Of a DNA stretch of 64,000 nt, positions 32,542-42,000 are shown one piece after another (position 1 is the stretch's first letter; each line of letters starts with the position of its first letter). The notes beneath the pieces are model-generated. The model ran no database searches. It worked only from the letters and a program-made list of their open reading frames with translations, and was not told the origin of the DNA. Source of the stretch: Streptomyces roseoverticillatus (lineage in GTDB: Bacteria; Actinomycetota; Actinomycetes; Streptomycetales; Streptomycetaceae); NCBI RefSeq assembly GCF_000719265.1, contig NZ_JOFL01000001.1:372001-436000 (forward strand), read 5' to 3'. Made by a program: the position numbers and the translations under genes.

Positions 32542-33731
32542 CGGGCGCCCGCCTCCTCGGTGGTCTCGGTCTCGCCGAGCCGTACGTGGTCGAGGGCGGC
32601 GGTGAGGATGCCGCGTTCGCGGTCGTCGGCCGCGAGCCCGCCGCGGACGTGGGCCACGAAGTCCTCGGCGATCTCCTGGTCGCTGCGGTCGCGCAGCCGC
32701 CGGGCGTACGAGGCGAGGGGGTCCTGCGGCGGCCGCTCGGGGTCCAGGACGAGGCTGAGCACGTGCGGGAAGCGCTCGGCGAGCCGGGCCATGGGCTCGT
32801 CGGGGCGGTGCGGGTCGGTGAGGGCGGCCTCGACCCACGCGTCCTCGTGCCGGGCGAGCGCGGGGTCGCGGAGCAGGTCGTCGAGGCGGCCGCGGATGCG
32901 GGCGAGGGGGCGCGGCACGGGGCAGTCGATCCGCTCGGCGGTGAGGCTGCCGCCCGCGCCGAGGTCGACGAGCCACATGGTCTTGCGGTGGTCCGCCTCG
33001 GAGAAGGAGTAGGCCAGCGGCGAGCCGGAGTAGCGCACGCGCTCGGTGATCGTCTGGCAGCCGTGGAGGTGGCCGAGGGCGGCGTAGTCGACGCCGTCGA
33101 AGACGGAGGCGGGGACCTGGGCGACGCCGCCGACGGTGATGTCGCGCTCGCTGTCGCTGGCGGTGCCGCCGGTGACGAAGGCGTGGGCGAGGACGACGGA
33201 GCGGGTGCCGGCGGGCCGCGCGGCGAGGTCGGCGCGGATCCGGTCCATGGCGGCCGTGAGCACGTCCGTGTGGGTGGGGCGGCCGGCGCCGAGCTCCTCG
33301 CGGACGAGGGCGGGTTCCAGGTAGGGCAGGCCGTAGAAGGCGATGTCGCCGTGGTCGTCGGCGAGGACGACGGGGGTGCCTACGCCTGCTGGGTCGGTGC
33401 GCAGGTGGATGCCGGCGCGGTCGATGAGCCCGGCGCCGACGCCCAGGCGGCGGGCCGAGTCGTGGTTGCCGGAGATCATGACCGTGGGCACGCCGAGGTC
33501 CGCGAGCCGGTGCAGCGCCTCGTCGAAGAGGGCGACGGCGCCGAGCGGGGGGACGGCCCGGTCGTGGATGTCGCCTGCGACGAGAACCACGTCCACCTGC
33601 TGCTCCCGGACGGTGCGCACCAAGTGGCCGATGAAGGCGCGCTGGGCGTCGAGCAGGTTCACGCGGTGGAACGAGCGGCCCAGGTGCCAGTCGGACGTAT
33701 GCAGGATCCTCACGGGTCCCAAGTGTTCCAT
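32538..33731 (-). CDS. sbcD: Exonuclease subunit SbcD
   Basis: A 397-residue Mre11-type metallophosphoesterase. The five motifs are visible in order: TSDWHLG, AGDIHDRAVP, SGNHDSARRLG, the VLAHAFVTGG segment and YAALGHLHGCQ. It provides the Mn2+-dependent nuclease of the SbcCD complex. Start ATG 33731 (MEHLGPVRILHTSDWHLG); a shorter start at the V of VRILHTSDWHLG is possible. It is coupled to sbcC by a 4-nt overlap and is divergent from the polysaccharide deacetylase gene. Confidence 0.95.
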   Translation of the reverse strand: MEHLGPVRILHTSDWHLGRSFHRVNLLDAQRAFIGHLVRTVREQQVDVVLVAGDIHDRAVPPLGAVALFDEALHRLADLGVPTVMISGNHDSARRLGVGAGLIDRAGIHLRTDPAGVGTPVVLADDHGDIAFYGLPYLEPALVREELGAGRPTHTDVLTAAMDRIRADLAARPAGTRSVVLAHAFVTGGTASDSERDITVGGVAQVPASVFDGVDYAALGHLHGCQTITERVRYSGSPLAYSFSEADHRKTMWLVDLGAGGSLTAERIDCPVPRPLARIRGRLDDLLRDPALARHEDAWVEAALTDPHRPDEPMARLAERFPHVLSLVLDPERPPQDPLASYARRLRDRSDQEIAEDFVAHVRGGLAADDRERGILTAALDHVRLGETETTEEAGAR

Positions 33732-33812
33732 CCGCGGGCGGGTGGCCGGGCATGGCCCCGATGGGTGTACCGGACGGGCGGGGAGGCCAACCCGCTGAAA
33801 AGATCCGGAAAT

Positions 33813-34823
33813 ATGCGACTTGTACGAAATACTCTTGCGCGGCGCCGGGCCGCCCGCCATCCCATATGCCGCCCCGTCCGGCCCCGCCGCCCCCGGGGGC
33901 CCCTCGCCCTCATCGTGGCCGCGCTCCTGCTGTTCGCCTGCGCCGCCGCGTGCGCGACGACCGGGGACGCCGCCCTGCCCGGTGTCCGTGAGGCCCAGGA
34001 CATGGCCGGCCGCGGGCAGCTGCGGGGGCAGGCCCGCCGGCCGGTGCAGAAACAGCAGGAACAGGAGCAGCAGGAGCAGCAGGCGCCGGCGCCGCCGAAG
34101 CTCAAGCAGACCCCCGAGCAGCGGCTGGCCGCCGCGCAGCGCTGGGGCCTGGACCAGGCGCCGCTCGTCGCACCGCCCCCGCCGGGGGACAAGCCCCGGC
34201 TGACCACGCCGGAGTGGGCGGACCAGGGGCCGGACCTGATCCCCGCGCCCGCCCACGTGCCGACCGACCAGAAGATCGCGTTCCTGACGATCGACGACGG
34301 GGCGGCGAAGGACCGGGAGTTCCTGGACATGGTGCGGGACCTGCAGATCCCGCTGAGCGCCTTCCTCACCGACGAGTCCGCGGCCGAGGACTACGGCTAC
34401 TTCCGCGACCTGCACGCGCTGGGCGTCTCGATCCAGAACCACACCCTGCACCACCCGCAGATGAACCACATCTCCGAGGACGAGCAGTACACGGAGATCT
34501 GTGGTCAGCAGGACATCCTGGAGCGCGAGATCGGCGTCCGGCCGACGCTCTTCCGGCCGCCCTTCGGCGACTTCGACGCCGACACCCTCGCTGTCGCCGA
34601 GGAGTGCGGCGCGCGGGCCGCGCCCCTGTGGAACGAGGAGGCCTTCGCGGACCGGATGGACTTCCGCCACGACGACCAGCGCTTCCACCCCGGCGACATC
34701 ATCCTCACCCACTTCAACGGGCCCAAGGCGTGGGGCGGCACCATGTGCGACATGCTGCGCACCGTGCTGCGCAAGGTCACGGAGCAGGGCTACGCGCTGG
34801 CCCGGCTGGAGGACTACGCGTAG
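33813..34823 (+). CDS. Polysaccharide deacetylase (NodB-like) lipoprotein
   Basis: A 336-residue precursor. The basic N-terminus and hydrophobic LALIVAALLLFACAAAC end in a possible lipobox, followed by a Gln/Pro-rich linker (QKQQEQEQQEQQ, about 75-87). The NodB homology domain has motif 1 as FLTIDDGAAKD (canonical TFDDG; the metal-binding second Asp is kept), motif 2 HTLHHPQMN (H-x3-H zinc ligands) and motif 3 RPPFGDFD. It probably de-N-acetylates or edits cell-wall polysaccharide. Start ATG 33813. Confidence 0.9.
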   Translation: MRLVRNTLARRRAARHPICRPVRPRRPRGPLALIVAALLLFACAAACATTGDAALPGVREAQDMAGRGQLRGQARRPVQKQQEQEQQEQQAPAPPKLKQTPEQRLAAAQRWGLDQAPLVAPPPPGDKPRLTTPEWADQGPDLIPAPAHVPTDQKIAFLTIDDGAAKDREFLDMVRDLQIPLSAFLTDESAAEDYGYFRDLHALGVSIQNHTLHHPQMNHISEDEQYTEICGQQDILEREIGVRPTLFRPPFGDFDADTLAVAEECGARAAPLWNEEAFADRMDFRHDDQRFHPGDIILTHFNGPKAWGGTMCDMLRTVLRKVTEQGYALARLEDYA

Positions 34824-34838
34824 GGCGGGGGCGGGGGC

Positions 34839-35465
34839 TCAGGCGTCCCCGTACGCCTCGCCGCCGAGCTCGAGGCGGGCGGTGCCGGCCGTGGTGTCCG
34901 CGAGCCAGGCGCGGAAGCCCTCGACGTCCGCCTCGGGCAAGCCCACCTCGATCCGCACGTCCGCGCCGTAGCGCACCTCGCGCACGGCGCGGCCCGTCGC
35001 CCGCAGGTCGTTCTCCAGCTTCCCGGCGCGCTGGTGGTCGACGGTGACGGACGCGAGCCGGAAGCGCTGCCGGGTGACGGTCCCGACGGCGTCCAGCGCC
35101 TCGCCGACCACGCCCCCGTACGCGCGGATCAGGCCGCCCGCGCCGAGCTTGACGCCGCCGAAGTAGCGGGTGACGACGGCGACGGCGTAGCGCACCTCGC
35201 GGCGGACCAGCATCTGCAGCATCGGCACGCCGGCGGTGCCGCCCGGCTCGCCGTCGTCGCTCGCCTTCTGCACGCCGCCGGCGGCGCCCAGCACGTAGGC
35301 GAAGCAGTGGTGGCGGGCGGTGGGGTGCTCCTTGCGGATGCGCGCAATGAACGCCTGCGCCTCCTCCTCCGTGGCGGCGGGCGCGAGCGCGCAGATGAAG
35401 CGCGACTTGCTGATCTCGATCTCGTGCACGCCCTCGCGCGCGACCGTCCGGTACTGCTCCGTCAT
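34839..35465 (-). CDS. YigZ/IMPACT-family protein
   Basis: A 208-residue protein. The UPF0029 N-terminal domain has EIEISKSRFICALAPAATEEEAQAFI, the HHCFAYVLG segment, SDDGEPGGTAGVPMLQML and the signature VVTRYFGGVKLGAGGLIRAYGG; a smaller C-terminal DUF1949 domain follows. The bacterial role is not firmly known; relatives bind translation-related partners. Start ATG 35465. It converges on the deacetylase gene and is divergent from the CoA-binding gene. Confidence 0.93.
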   Translation of the reverse strand: MTEQYRTVAREGVHEIEISKSRFICALAPAATEEEAQAFIARIRKEHPTARHHCFAYVLGAAGGVQKASDDGEPGGTAGVPMLQMLVRREVRYAVAVVTRYFGGVKLGAGGLIRAYGGVVGEALDAVGTVTRQRFRLASVTVDHQRAGKLENDLRATGRAVREVRYGADVRIEVGLPEADVEGFRAWLADTTAGTARLELGGEAYGDA

Positions 35466-35523
35466 CCCGCCAGCCTATGCGCCGGTCCGGGAATGGTGAC
35501 GGCGGGATGATCGTTGAGCGGGC

Positions 35524-35976
35524 ATGTACGCGGAACCGGGGATCATCCGGAAGATCATCGAGGAGACCGGCGACACGTGGGCGCTGGTCGGTCTGTCGTC
35601 CAACCGGCAGCGGGCGGCCTACGGCGTCGCCGAGGTGCTGCGGCGCCACGGCAAGCGCGTCGTGCCGGTGCACCCGAAGGCCGAGGCGGTCCACGGCGAG
35701 CAGGGCTACGCCCGTCTCGCGGACATCCCCTTCCCGGTCGACGTGGTGGACGTGTCCGTCAACAGCGGCCTCGCGGGCCCGGTCGCGGACGAGGCCGTCG
35801 CGATCGGCGCGAAGGCGGTCTGGTTCCAGCTCGGGGTGGTCGACGAGGCGGCCTACGAGCGGACGCGCACGGCAGGCCTGGACATGGTGATGGACCGGTG
35901 CCCCGCGATCGAACTGGATGCGATGCGGGTGCGCGACGCCCGCGGTGCGCACCCCGTCGAGGAACCGCTCGCCTGA
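35524..35976 (+). CDS. CoA-binding domain protein (YccU-like)
   Basis: A 150-residue single Rossmann-fold domain of the succinyl-CoA-synthetase alpha / CoA_binding_2 type: TWALVGLSSNRQRAAYGVAEVLRRHGKRVVPVHPKA at the N-terminus, then VDVVDVSVNSGLAGPVADEAVAIGAKAVWFQLGVVDE and a conserved late Cys in VMDRCPAIE. Function is unproven; such proteins bind CoA. Start ATG 35524. Confidence 0.9.
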   Translation: MYAEPGIIRKIIEETGDTWALVGLSSNRQRAAYGVAEVLRRHGKRVVPVHPKAEAVHGEQGYARLADIPFPVDVVDVSVNSGLAGPVADEAVAIGAKAVWFQLGVVDEAAYERTRTAGLDMVMDRCPAIELDAMRVRDARGAHPVEEPLA

Positions 35977-36037
35977 CGGCCGGGGACGCCCGCACCCGTC
36001 CCGCCGCCCCGTGCGGACCGTGCGCTAGCGTCGCTTC

Positions 36038-36535
36038 ATGATCAGGACGCGGTCGGCGACCCCCGGGGATGCCACGGAAATAGTCCGGCTCCGCCGGCTG
36101 ATGTTCGCCGCGATGAACGGCGACGACGCCCGGGGCGACTGGGAGCGCACGGCCGGGGAGCAGGTGCGCCGGCAGCTCGCGGCCCGCCCGCGCCTGCTCG
36201 GGGCCTTCGTCGTGGACGGCGATCCGGCGCCGGGCGGGCCGCCGCACCTGGCCGCGTGCGCCGTGGGCCGGGTGGAGGAGCGGATGGCGGCGCCCGGGCA
36301 CCCGGAGGGGCGGTTCGGCTTCGTCTTCACCGTGTCCACCGACGAGCGCTACCGGGGGCGCGGCCTCGCGCGGGCGACGACGGAGGCGCTACTGGACTGG
36401 TTCGCCGGGCAGGGCGTCACGCGCGTCGACCTGCACGCGACGCCGGACGCCGAACGCCTCTATCGGAGCCTGGGGTTCGCCGAGCACTCGCTCGCGCTGT
36501 CGCTGGACGTGTCGGCGCGCGCGGTGCGGGCCTGA
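36038..36535 (+). CDS. GNAT-family N-acetyltransferase
   Basis: A 165-residue protein. The N-terminal RTRSATPGDATEIVRLRRLMFAAM is followed by the acetyl-CoA-binding motif VFTVSTDERYRGRGLARATTEALLDW and a final DLHATPDAERLYRSLGFAEH. The substrate is unknown. TAGCGT lies 7 nt before the ATG, as in leaderless Streptomyces genes. A strong hairpin follows the stop. Confidence 0.9.
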   Translation: MIRTRSATPGDATEIVRLRRLMFAAMNGDDARGDWERTAGEQVRRQLAARPRLLGAFVVDGDPAPGGPPHLAACAVGRVEERMAAPGHPEGRFGFVFTVSTDERYRGRGLARATTEALLDWFAGQGVTRVDLHATPDAERLYRSLGFAEHSLALSLDVSARAVRA

Positions 36536-36539
36536 CGGA

Positions 36540-36567
36540 GCCGTCCGCGGGAGGCCCCGCGGACGGC
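36540..36567. terminator. Bidirectional terminator hairpin
   Basis: GCCGTCCGCGG (36540-36550) pairs with CCGCGGACGGC (36557-36567): 11 perfect base pairs, 6-nt loop. It lies between the convergent GNAT and XRE-cupin genes. Confidence 0.75.
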
Positions 36568-36581
36568 CGGTGCGCGGCCGG

Positions 36582-37157
36582 TCAGTGCGCGGGCGCGATG
36601 GCGACGGCCATCGTCATCTCCACCGGCACGTCACCCACGTTGCGGTAGATGTGGGGCACGCTCGACTCGAACGCCGCCGAGGTGCCGGCGGGCACGGTGT
36701 GCTCCTCGTCGTCCACGACGAGGGTGAGCTCGCCGGCGGTGACGGTGATCAGTTCGAGCGTGCCGGGCGGGTGCGGGTCGGACGCGCTGACGTCGCCGGG
36801 GGCGATGCGCCAGTCCCACAGCTCGACCGGGCCGCGGCCCTGGGCGCCGACGAGCAGGGTGGTGTGACTGCCCGCCTCCGTCGACCACATGCGCACCGCT
36901 TCTTCCCTGGGCACGAGGCGGACGCGGGTGACCTGCTCCTGGTCGAGGAGCGTGGTGATGCTGACGCCGAGGGCGTCGGCGAGCTTGACGGTCGTGCCCA
37001 CGCTGGGGTTCGTCCGGGCCTGCTCGATCTGGATGATCATGCCGCGGCTGACGCCGGAGCGGGCCGCGAGGGCGTCGAGGGTGAGGTGGCGCTCGGCGCG
37101 CCAGCGCTTGAGGTTGCGGGCGAGCGACTGGGTGAGCCGGTCGAGGTCCGTCGCCAT
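36582..37157 (-). CDS. XRE-family regulator with C-terminal cupin domain
   Basis: This 191-residue protein has an HTH_3 domain (LARNLKRWRAERHLTLDALAARSGVSRGMIIQIEQARTNPS, about 12-52) and a cupin ligand domain (about 110-190; PHPPGTLELITVTAGELTLVVDDEE, then AFESSVPHIYRNVG). Cupin-XRE proteins often repress amino-acid or polyamine metabolism or export genes. It is divergent from a DMT exporter across a 103-nt A+T-rich region, so the exporter is the likely target. Confidence 0.92.
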   Translation of the reverse strand: MATDLDRLTQSLARNLKRWRAERHLTLDALAARSGVSRGMIIQIEQARTNPSVGTTVKLADALGVSITTLLDQEQVTRVRLVPREEAVRMWSTEAGSHTTLLVGAQGRGPVELWDWRIAPGDVSASDPHPPGTLELITVTAGELTLVVDDEEHTVPAGTSAAFESSVPHIYRNVGDVPVEMTMAVAIAPAH

Positions 37158-37203
37158 CTCTGCCGTCTTCCGTCGAATATATTTGATACCGAAGTTAAAG
37201 ATA

Positions 37204-37236
37204 GTGAACTACGGTGTGCTGCACTGCACTGTTCAC
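37204..37236. promoter_or_regulatory. Inverted repeat in the XRE-cupin / DMT divergent region
   Basis: GTGAAC (37204-37209) and GTTCAC (37231-37236) are inverted copies in locally A+T-rich sequence, followed by near-direct repeats CACTGTTC and CACTGTAC. These are candidate sites for the adjacent XRE-cupin protein. Confidence 0.4.
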
Positions 37237-37260
37237 CACACTGTACTGCGAGGTTTTCCC

Positions 37261-38127
37261 ATGACGGCGGTCTTCGCCCTGACCACGAGCTTCCTGTGGG
37301 GGCTGGCCGACTTCGGCGGCGGGCTGCTCGCCCGGCGCATCCCCGCCCTGACCGTCGTCCTGGTCTCACAGCTGCTGGCCGTGGGCGCCCTGGGGGCGAT
37401 CGTCGTCGCCACGGGCGGCTGGACCGAGGCCGGCCCCCAGCTCTGGTACGCGGCCGCCGCCGGCGTCGTGGGCACCGCGGCCATGCTCGCCTTCTACAAG
37501 GCACTGGCCCTGGGGCCGATGGGAGTCGTCTCACCCCTGGGCGCGCTCGGCGGCGTCGCGGTACCGCTGGGCGTGGGGCTCGTCCTGGGCGAGCGCCCCG
37601 GCATCCTGCAGTTCGCGGGCATCGCGGTGGCCGTGGCGGGCGTGGTCCTGGCCAGCGGGCCGAGCATGGGCGGGGCGCCCGTCCAGCGGCAGACCCTGCT
37701 GCTCACCCTCGTCGCCGCCTTCGGCTTCGGCTCGGTGATGGCCCTGATCGCCGAGGCGTCGCACAACCTGACCGGGCTGTTCCTCGCCCTGTTCGTCCAG
37801 CGCGTGTGCAACGTGGTGGTGGGCGCGGGCACGCTCTTCGCCTCCGTGCGCCGCGGCAACCCGGCACTGCCCGAGGGAGGCTGGAGCACGATCCGCTCGG
37901 CACTGCCCGCACTCGCCTTCGTCGGCCTCGCCGACGTCGCCGCCAACGGCACGTACAGCATCGCCGCGAACAGCGGCCCCGTGACCGTCGCCGCCGTCCT
38001 CGCCTCGCTGTACCCCGTGGTGACGGCGCTGGCCGCGCGGGGCGTTCTGAGCGAACGGCTGCGGACGGTGCAGGCCGCCGGCGCGGGGCTGGCCCTGGTG
38101 GGAACGGTGCTGCTGGCGGCGGGCTGA
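37261..38127 (+). CDS. EamA/DMT-family transporter
   Basis: A 288-residue protein with about ten hydrophobic helices in two EamA repeats (FALTTSFLWGLADFGGGLLARRI at the N-terminus; TLLLTLVAAFGFGSVMALIAEASHNL opening the second half; a typical SLYPVVTALAARGVLSERLRTVQAAGAGLALVG near the end). It is a probable metabolite exporter. It starts at the ATG at 37261 and is divergent from the XRE-cupin regulator. Confidence 0.92.
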   Translation: MTAVFALTTSFLWGLADFGGGLLARRIPALTVVLVSQLLAVGALGAIVVATGGWTEAGPQLWYAAAAGVVGTAAMLAFYKALALGPMGVVSPLGALGGVAVPLGVGLVLGERPGILQFAGIAVAVAGVVLASGPSMGGAPVQRQTLLLTLVAAFGFGSVMALIAEASHNLTGLFLALFVQRVCNVVVGAGTLFASVRRGNPALPEGGWSTIRSALPALAFVGLADVAANGTYSIAANSGPVTVAAVLASLYPVVTALAARGVLSERLRTVQAAGAGLALVGTVLLAAG

Positions 38128-38159
38128 GGCACGTCCTTCCGTCGCGACGGGCAGTTCTT

Positions 38160-38205
38160 CCCGCCGCAACGGCGGTGCACCACCACGTGGCGCTCCGGCG
38201 GTGCC
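38160..38205 (-). repeat. Dispersed stem-loop repeat, A type (copy 9, inverted)
   Basis: On the minus strand this begins GGCACCGCCGGAGCGCCACG and ends CACCGCCGTTGCGGCGGG. It lies 32 nt after the transporter stop, between convergent genes. Confidence 0.75.
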
Positions 38206-38235
38206 GAGCCGGACTCGGCCGGACTCAGCCCCTGG

Positions 38236-38997
38236 CTAAGATCCGTCGGCCGCCGGCGGTTCGGCGAGCGCCCTCAGCTGTTCCGCCGTCATCTCCGAAG
38301 GGATCGGCACCGGAGGTGCCGTCCGCAGGGGCGGGACCCAGCCCGTTGCCGCTTCCCAGCGCCGTACGACCTTCGCGGGGGCGCCCGCGACCACCGCGTG
38401 GTCCGGGACCTCCCCGCGGACCACCGAGCCGGCGGCGACCACCACGTTCCGGCCGAGCCGGGCGCCCGGCAGTATCACCGCGCCGGTGCCCAGCCAGCTG
38501 CCGGAGCCGATGGAGACGGGCGCGCTGCGCGGCCACTGCCGGCCGATGGGCTGGTGCGGGTCGTCGTAGGAGTGGTTGTCGCTGGTGACGTAGACGTACG
38601 GGCCGCAGAAGACATCGTCGCCGAAGGTCACCGGCTGCGAGGCCACCACGTGGCTGCCGCGGCCGAGGACCACGCCGTTGCCCAGGCGGAGCACCGGGTC
38701 GGGGCCGAGGTCGAGGTCCGGCATCATGCCGGCGGTGAGGGTGACCTGCTCGCCGATGATGCAGTGGTCGCCGAGTTCGATCCAGCGCTCGCCGAAGACC
38801 GTGCCGAGGGGGAAGGCGAGCCGGGTCGCGGGGCCGATGCGGCGGAAGCGGTACGGACCCGGCTGTTCGGCGGTCACCGCGCCGGCCCGCTGGACCCACC
38901 GCCAGCCGCGGTGCACCGCGCGCGACGCGGCGCGACGCCCCCAGGCGCGCACGGCCGCGGAGGCGTCGGAAGAGAACGCGTTCCTGTTCTTCGGCAC
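38236..38997 (-). CDS. Acyltransferase with left-handed beta-helix (hexapeptide) fold
   Basis: A 253-residue protein. Repeated hexapeptide-like turns run from about residue 70 to 215 (WIELGDHCIIGEQVTL, VVLGRGSHVVASQPVTFGDDVFCGPYVYV, GSWLGTGAVILPGARLGRNVVVAAGSVV), with the catalytic-type SDNHSYDDPHQPIG loop. It is most like O-acetyltransferases of the WcaF/maltose type. GTG 38997 starts it. It is on the same strand as the NRPS gene and only 79 nt downstream, so it could be read from the same transcript. I think it is a conserved core gene at the cluster edge. Confidence 0.88.
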   Translation of the reverse strand: MPKNRNAFSSDASAAVRAWGRRAASRAVHRGWRWVQRAGAVTAEQPGPYRFRRIGPATRLAFPLGTVFGERWIELGDHCIIGEQVTLTAGMMPDLDLGPDPVLRLGNGVVLGRGSHVVASQPVTFGDDVFCGPYVYVTSDNHSYDDPHQPIGRQWPRSAPVSIGSGSWLGTGAVILPGARLGRNVVVAAGSVVRGEVPDHAVVAGAPAKVVRRWEAATGWVPPLRTAPPVPIPSEMTAEQLRALAEPPAADGS

Positions 38998-39076
38998 CCG
39001 GACACGGTAGTCGGCCGGGTGCCGGCCGGCCGCCGGGGTGACCTGTGATCTTCACCCCACCGGCCGGCCGGTCCGC

Positions 39077-42000
39077 TCAGTCCGCGAGGGCCGCCCGGAC
39101 CTCGTCGCGCAGCAGCCCGACGTAGTCGCGCATCCAGCCCTCGACGGTCGCCCGGTCCCACAGGTCGGACGCGTACTCGGCCATCCCCACGAGCACGTCG
39201 CCCGCCGGGACGAGACCGAACGTGAACTCCGCCCGGGCGGCCGCGATCGCGAGGTCCTCGATCGCCACGGTCACCCCCGGCATGTCGATATCGGTCTCCA
39301 GGGAGTTCTGGTAGGCGAAGCCGACCGCGAGCCGGTCCGGCATCTCCGTCCCGTACCGCTCCCGCAGCAGGGGCGCCAGGTCCCGCGGCGGCATGAACGC
39401 GTCGATGCACGCGACCGACGTCCGGGCCACCTGATCGACCAGGTCGGTGAAGGAGGCGGCCTCCCCGTCGCGCACCCGCAGGGCGAACCCGGAGGTCGCG
39501 CAGGTCACGAGCGACTCGAACTCGCGGCGCCACCGGTTGGCGTAGGAGACGTTGAACACCACGTCGGACTGCCCGGACCGGCGGGCCATCAGCCGTCCCA
39601 GCGCCGCCGCGGTGACCGCGTAGGGCGTCGCCCCGCGGCGCCGCGCCAGCCGGTCCACGTCCGCGCGCACGCCGGCGGGCACCGTGAACATCACGACGCC
39701 GCCCCGCCCGCTCAGCTCCTCGGGGCGCGGCCGGTCGAGCGGCATGGCGACGCCGAACGGCGCGCCGTCCAGCTCGCGCTTCCAGAACGCCAGCTTGCGC
39801 TCCTCGACGGCCGGGTCGGTCTCCTCGCGCTGCCAGCGCGCGTACGCACCCGGCTGGCACGGGTCGGGTGCCAGCCCGTCGGGCAGGCCCTTCGCGGCCG
39901 AACCGTAGAGCGCGGCCAGCTCCTGAAGGATCAGGCTGACGGCCCAGCCGTCGCACACGGCGTGGTGCAGGACGAACAGCAGGATCCAGGTGCGCTCGCC
40001 GGAGCGCAGCAGGCGCAGCGCCGGTCCCGCACCGGCGGCGAGGTCGAACGGGGTCTCGGCGGCCTCGGCGGAGATCCGCGCCACCGCGGCCTCACGCTCC
40101 GCGGCGGGCAGCCCGGTCAGGTCCTCGACGGGCAGGGCGACGGGCCGGGCCCGCAGGACTTCCTGCTGCCAGTCGTCGCCGGCGGGGACGATGCGGGTGC
40201 GCAGGCCCTCGTGCCGGGCGACGAGCCGGGTCAGTGCGGTGTGCAGGGCGGGCACGTCCAGGTCGCCGGTGAGGGTCAGGCGCATGGCGACGTTGAACAC
40301 CTGCGGCAGCGCGTGGGCCTGCTGGACCCGGGCGAAGTGGACCTGCTGATCGGTGGCGGGCACCCGGTGCTCGACGGCGTCGCCGCCGGAGGTGTCCTCG
40401 CCGCCGGAGGGCGCGCCCGCGAAGAACGCGGCCATGGCCCGCAGCGTGGGCCGCTCGTAGAAGCGCACCATCGGGTACTCGGCGCCGAACTCCTCCCGGG
40501 CCCGGTTGACCAGCCGGATCGCGGTGATCGAGTGGCCTCCCAGGTCGAAGAACGAGGCGTCGGGCGCGATCGAGCCGGCGTCGGTGCCGAACTCCTCGGC
40601 CCACAGGGCGCGGAGCCGCCGCTCCACGTCGTCCGAAGGCGACGGCCCGGCGGCGCTTTCCGTCCGGGGCGCCGGGGACGCGGCGGGCGCGGCCGTGACC
40701 AGGTCGGGGGCGGGCAGCCCGGCGCGGTCCAGCTTGCCGCCCGCGGTCACGGGCAGCGCGGCCAGGACCGTCCAGGCGCGCGGCACGAGGTACTCGGGCA
40801 GCCGCTCGGCCAGGGCGTCGGCCATGAGGTCGGCGAAGGCCTGCCGGTCGCCCTCGCCCTCCCCCACCGGGTCGGCGGGCACGGCGAAGGCGGCGAGGTA
40901 CGCCTCGCCCCGGCCGTTGCGGCGCGCCAGGACGACGGCCTCGCGCACGCCTTCCAGGGAGTTGAGCGTGCGGGAGACCTCCTCCGGCTCGACGCGGAAG
41001 CCGCGGATCTTCACTTGGTCGTCGGTGCGGCCGCGGAACTGCAGCCTGCCGTCCGCGGTCCAGCGCACGAGGTCGCCCGTGCGGTAGAGGCGGGCGTCCG
41101 GGCCGCCGTCGGGGTCGGGCAGGAAGCGCCCGGCGTCCGCCTCGGGCCGGTGCAGGTAGCCGCGGGCCACGCCCGGCCCGCCGACATGGAGCTCCCCCAC
41201 GCCGCCGACCGGCACCGGTGCGCCCGACTCGTCCAGCACGCGCAGGCGCACGTTGTCGACGGGGCGCCCGATCGCGATCTCCCCGGGCTCGCCACCGGAC
41301 CCGTCCCCGGCGGCGACCGTCTCGGCGGTGCACAGCACCGTGACCTCGGTGGGCCCGTAGACGTTGACGACCTCGTACGGCGTGCCGGGCCGCGGCCGGG
41401 TGCGCAGCACGTCGCCGCCCATGAGCAGGTGGCGCAGCGGCGGCTGGGCGTCCGGCGCGAGCTGCAGCAGCGTCTCGCCGAGGGCCGTGGGCAGGATGGA
41501 GAACGTGACGCCCTGGTCCGCGTACCAGCGGGCGAGGGCGAGCGGGTCCTTGCGGACGGCATCGCCGGCGACGGTCAGCGAGGCGCCCGCGGTCAGCGCC
41601 GGCCAGACCTCCAGGACCGAGGCGTCGAAGCTCTGGCTGCAGACGACGGCGCTGCGGTCGGCGGAAGTGAACCCGAAGCGCCGGTGGTGCCACGCACAGA
41701 GGTCGGTGACGGCGCGGTGCGGGACGGCGACACCCTTGGGGGCGCCGGTGCTGCCCGAGGTGTAGATGACGTAGCACAGGGACTCGCCGCCGCCGGCGGG
41801 CGCCGCGGGGGCGGGGGTGCCGGCCGGGGTGTCGCCGGGCGACACGACGGCGACGCCCTCCTGCAGCCGGAGCCGCGCCGCGTCGGCGGGCGGCGAGACG
41901 AGGACGCGGGCGCCGGACTCGGCGATCACCTTCTCGGCGCGGGCCCGGCCGAGCGCGGGGTCCAGCGGGACGTACGGGCTGCCGGCCTTGAGGGCGGCGA

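Noticed and set aside
38236..38997. Hexapeptide acyltransferase as a tailoring enzyme of the PKS-NRPS cluster
   Set aside because: It is on the same strand and only 79 nt away, so it is possible, but it reads like a conserved core acyltransferase and no overlap couples it to the cluster. Not claimed as part of the pathway.
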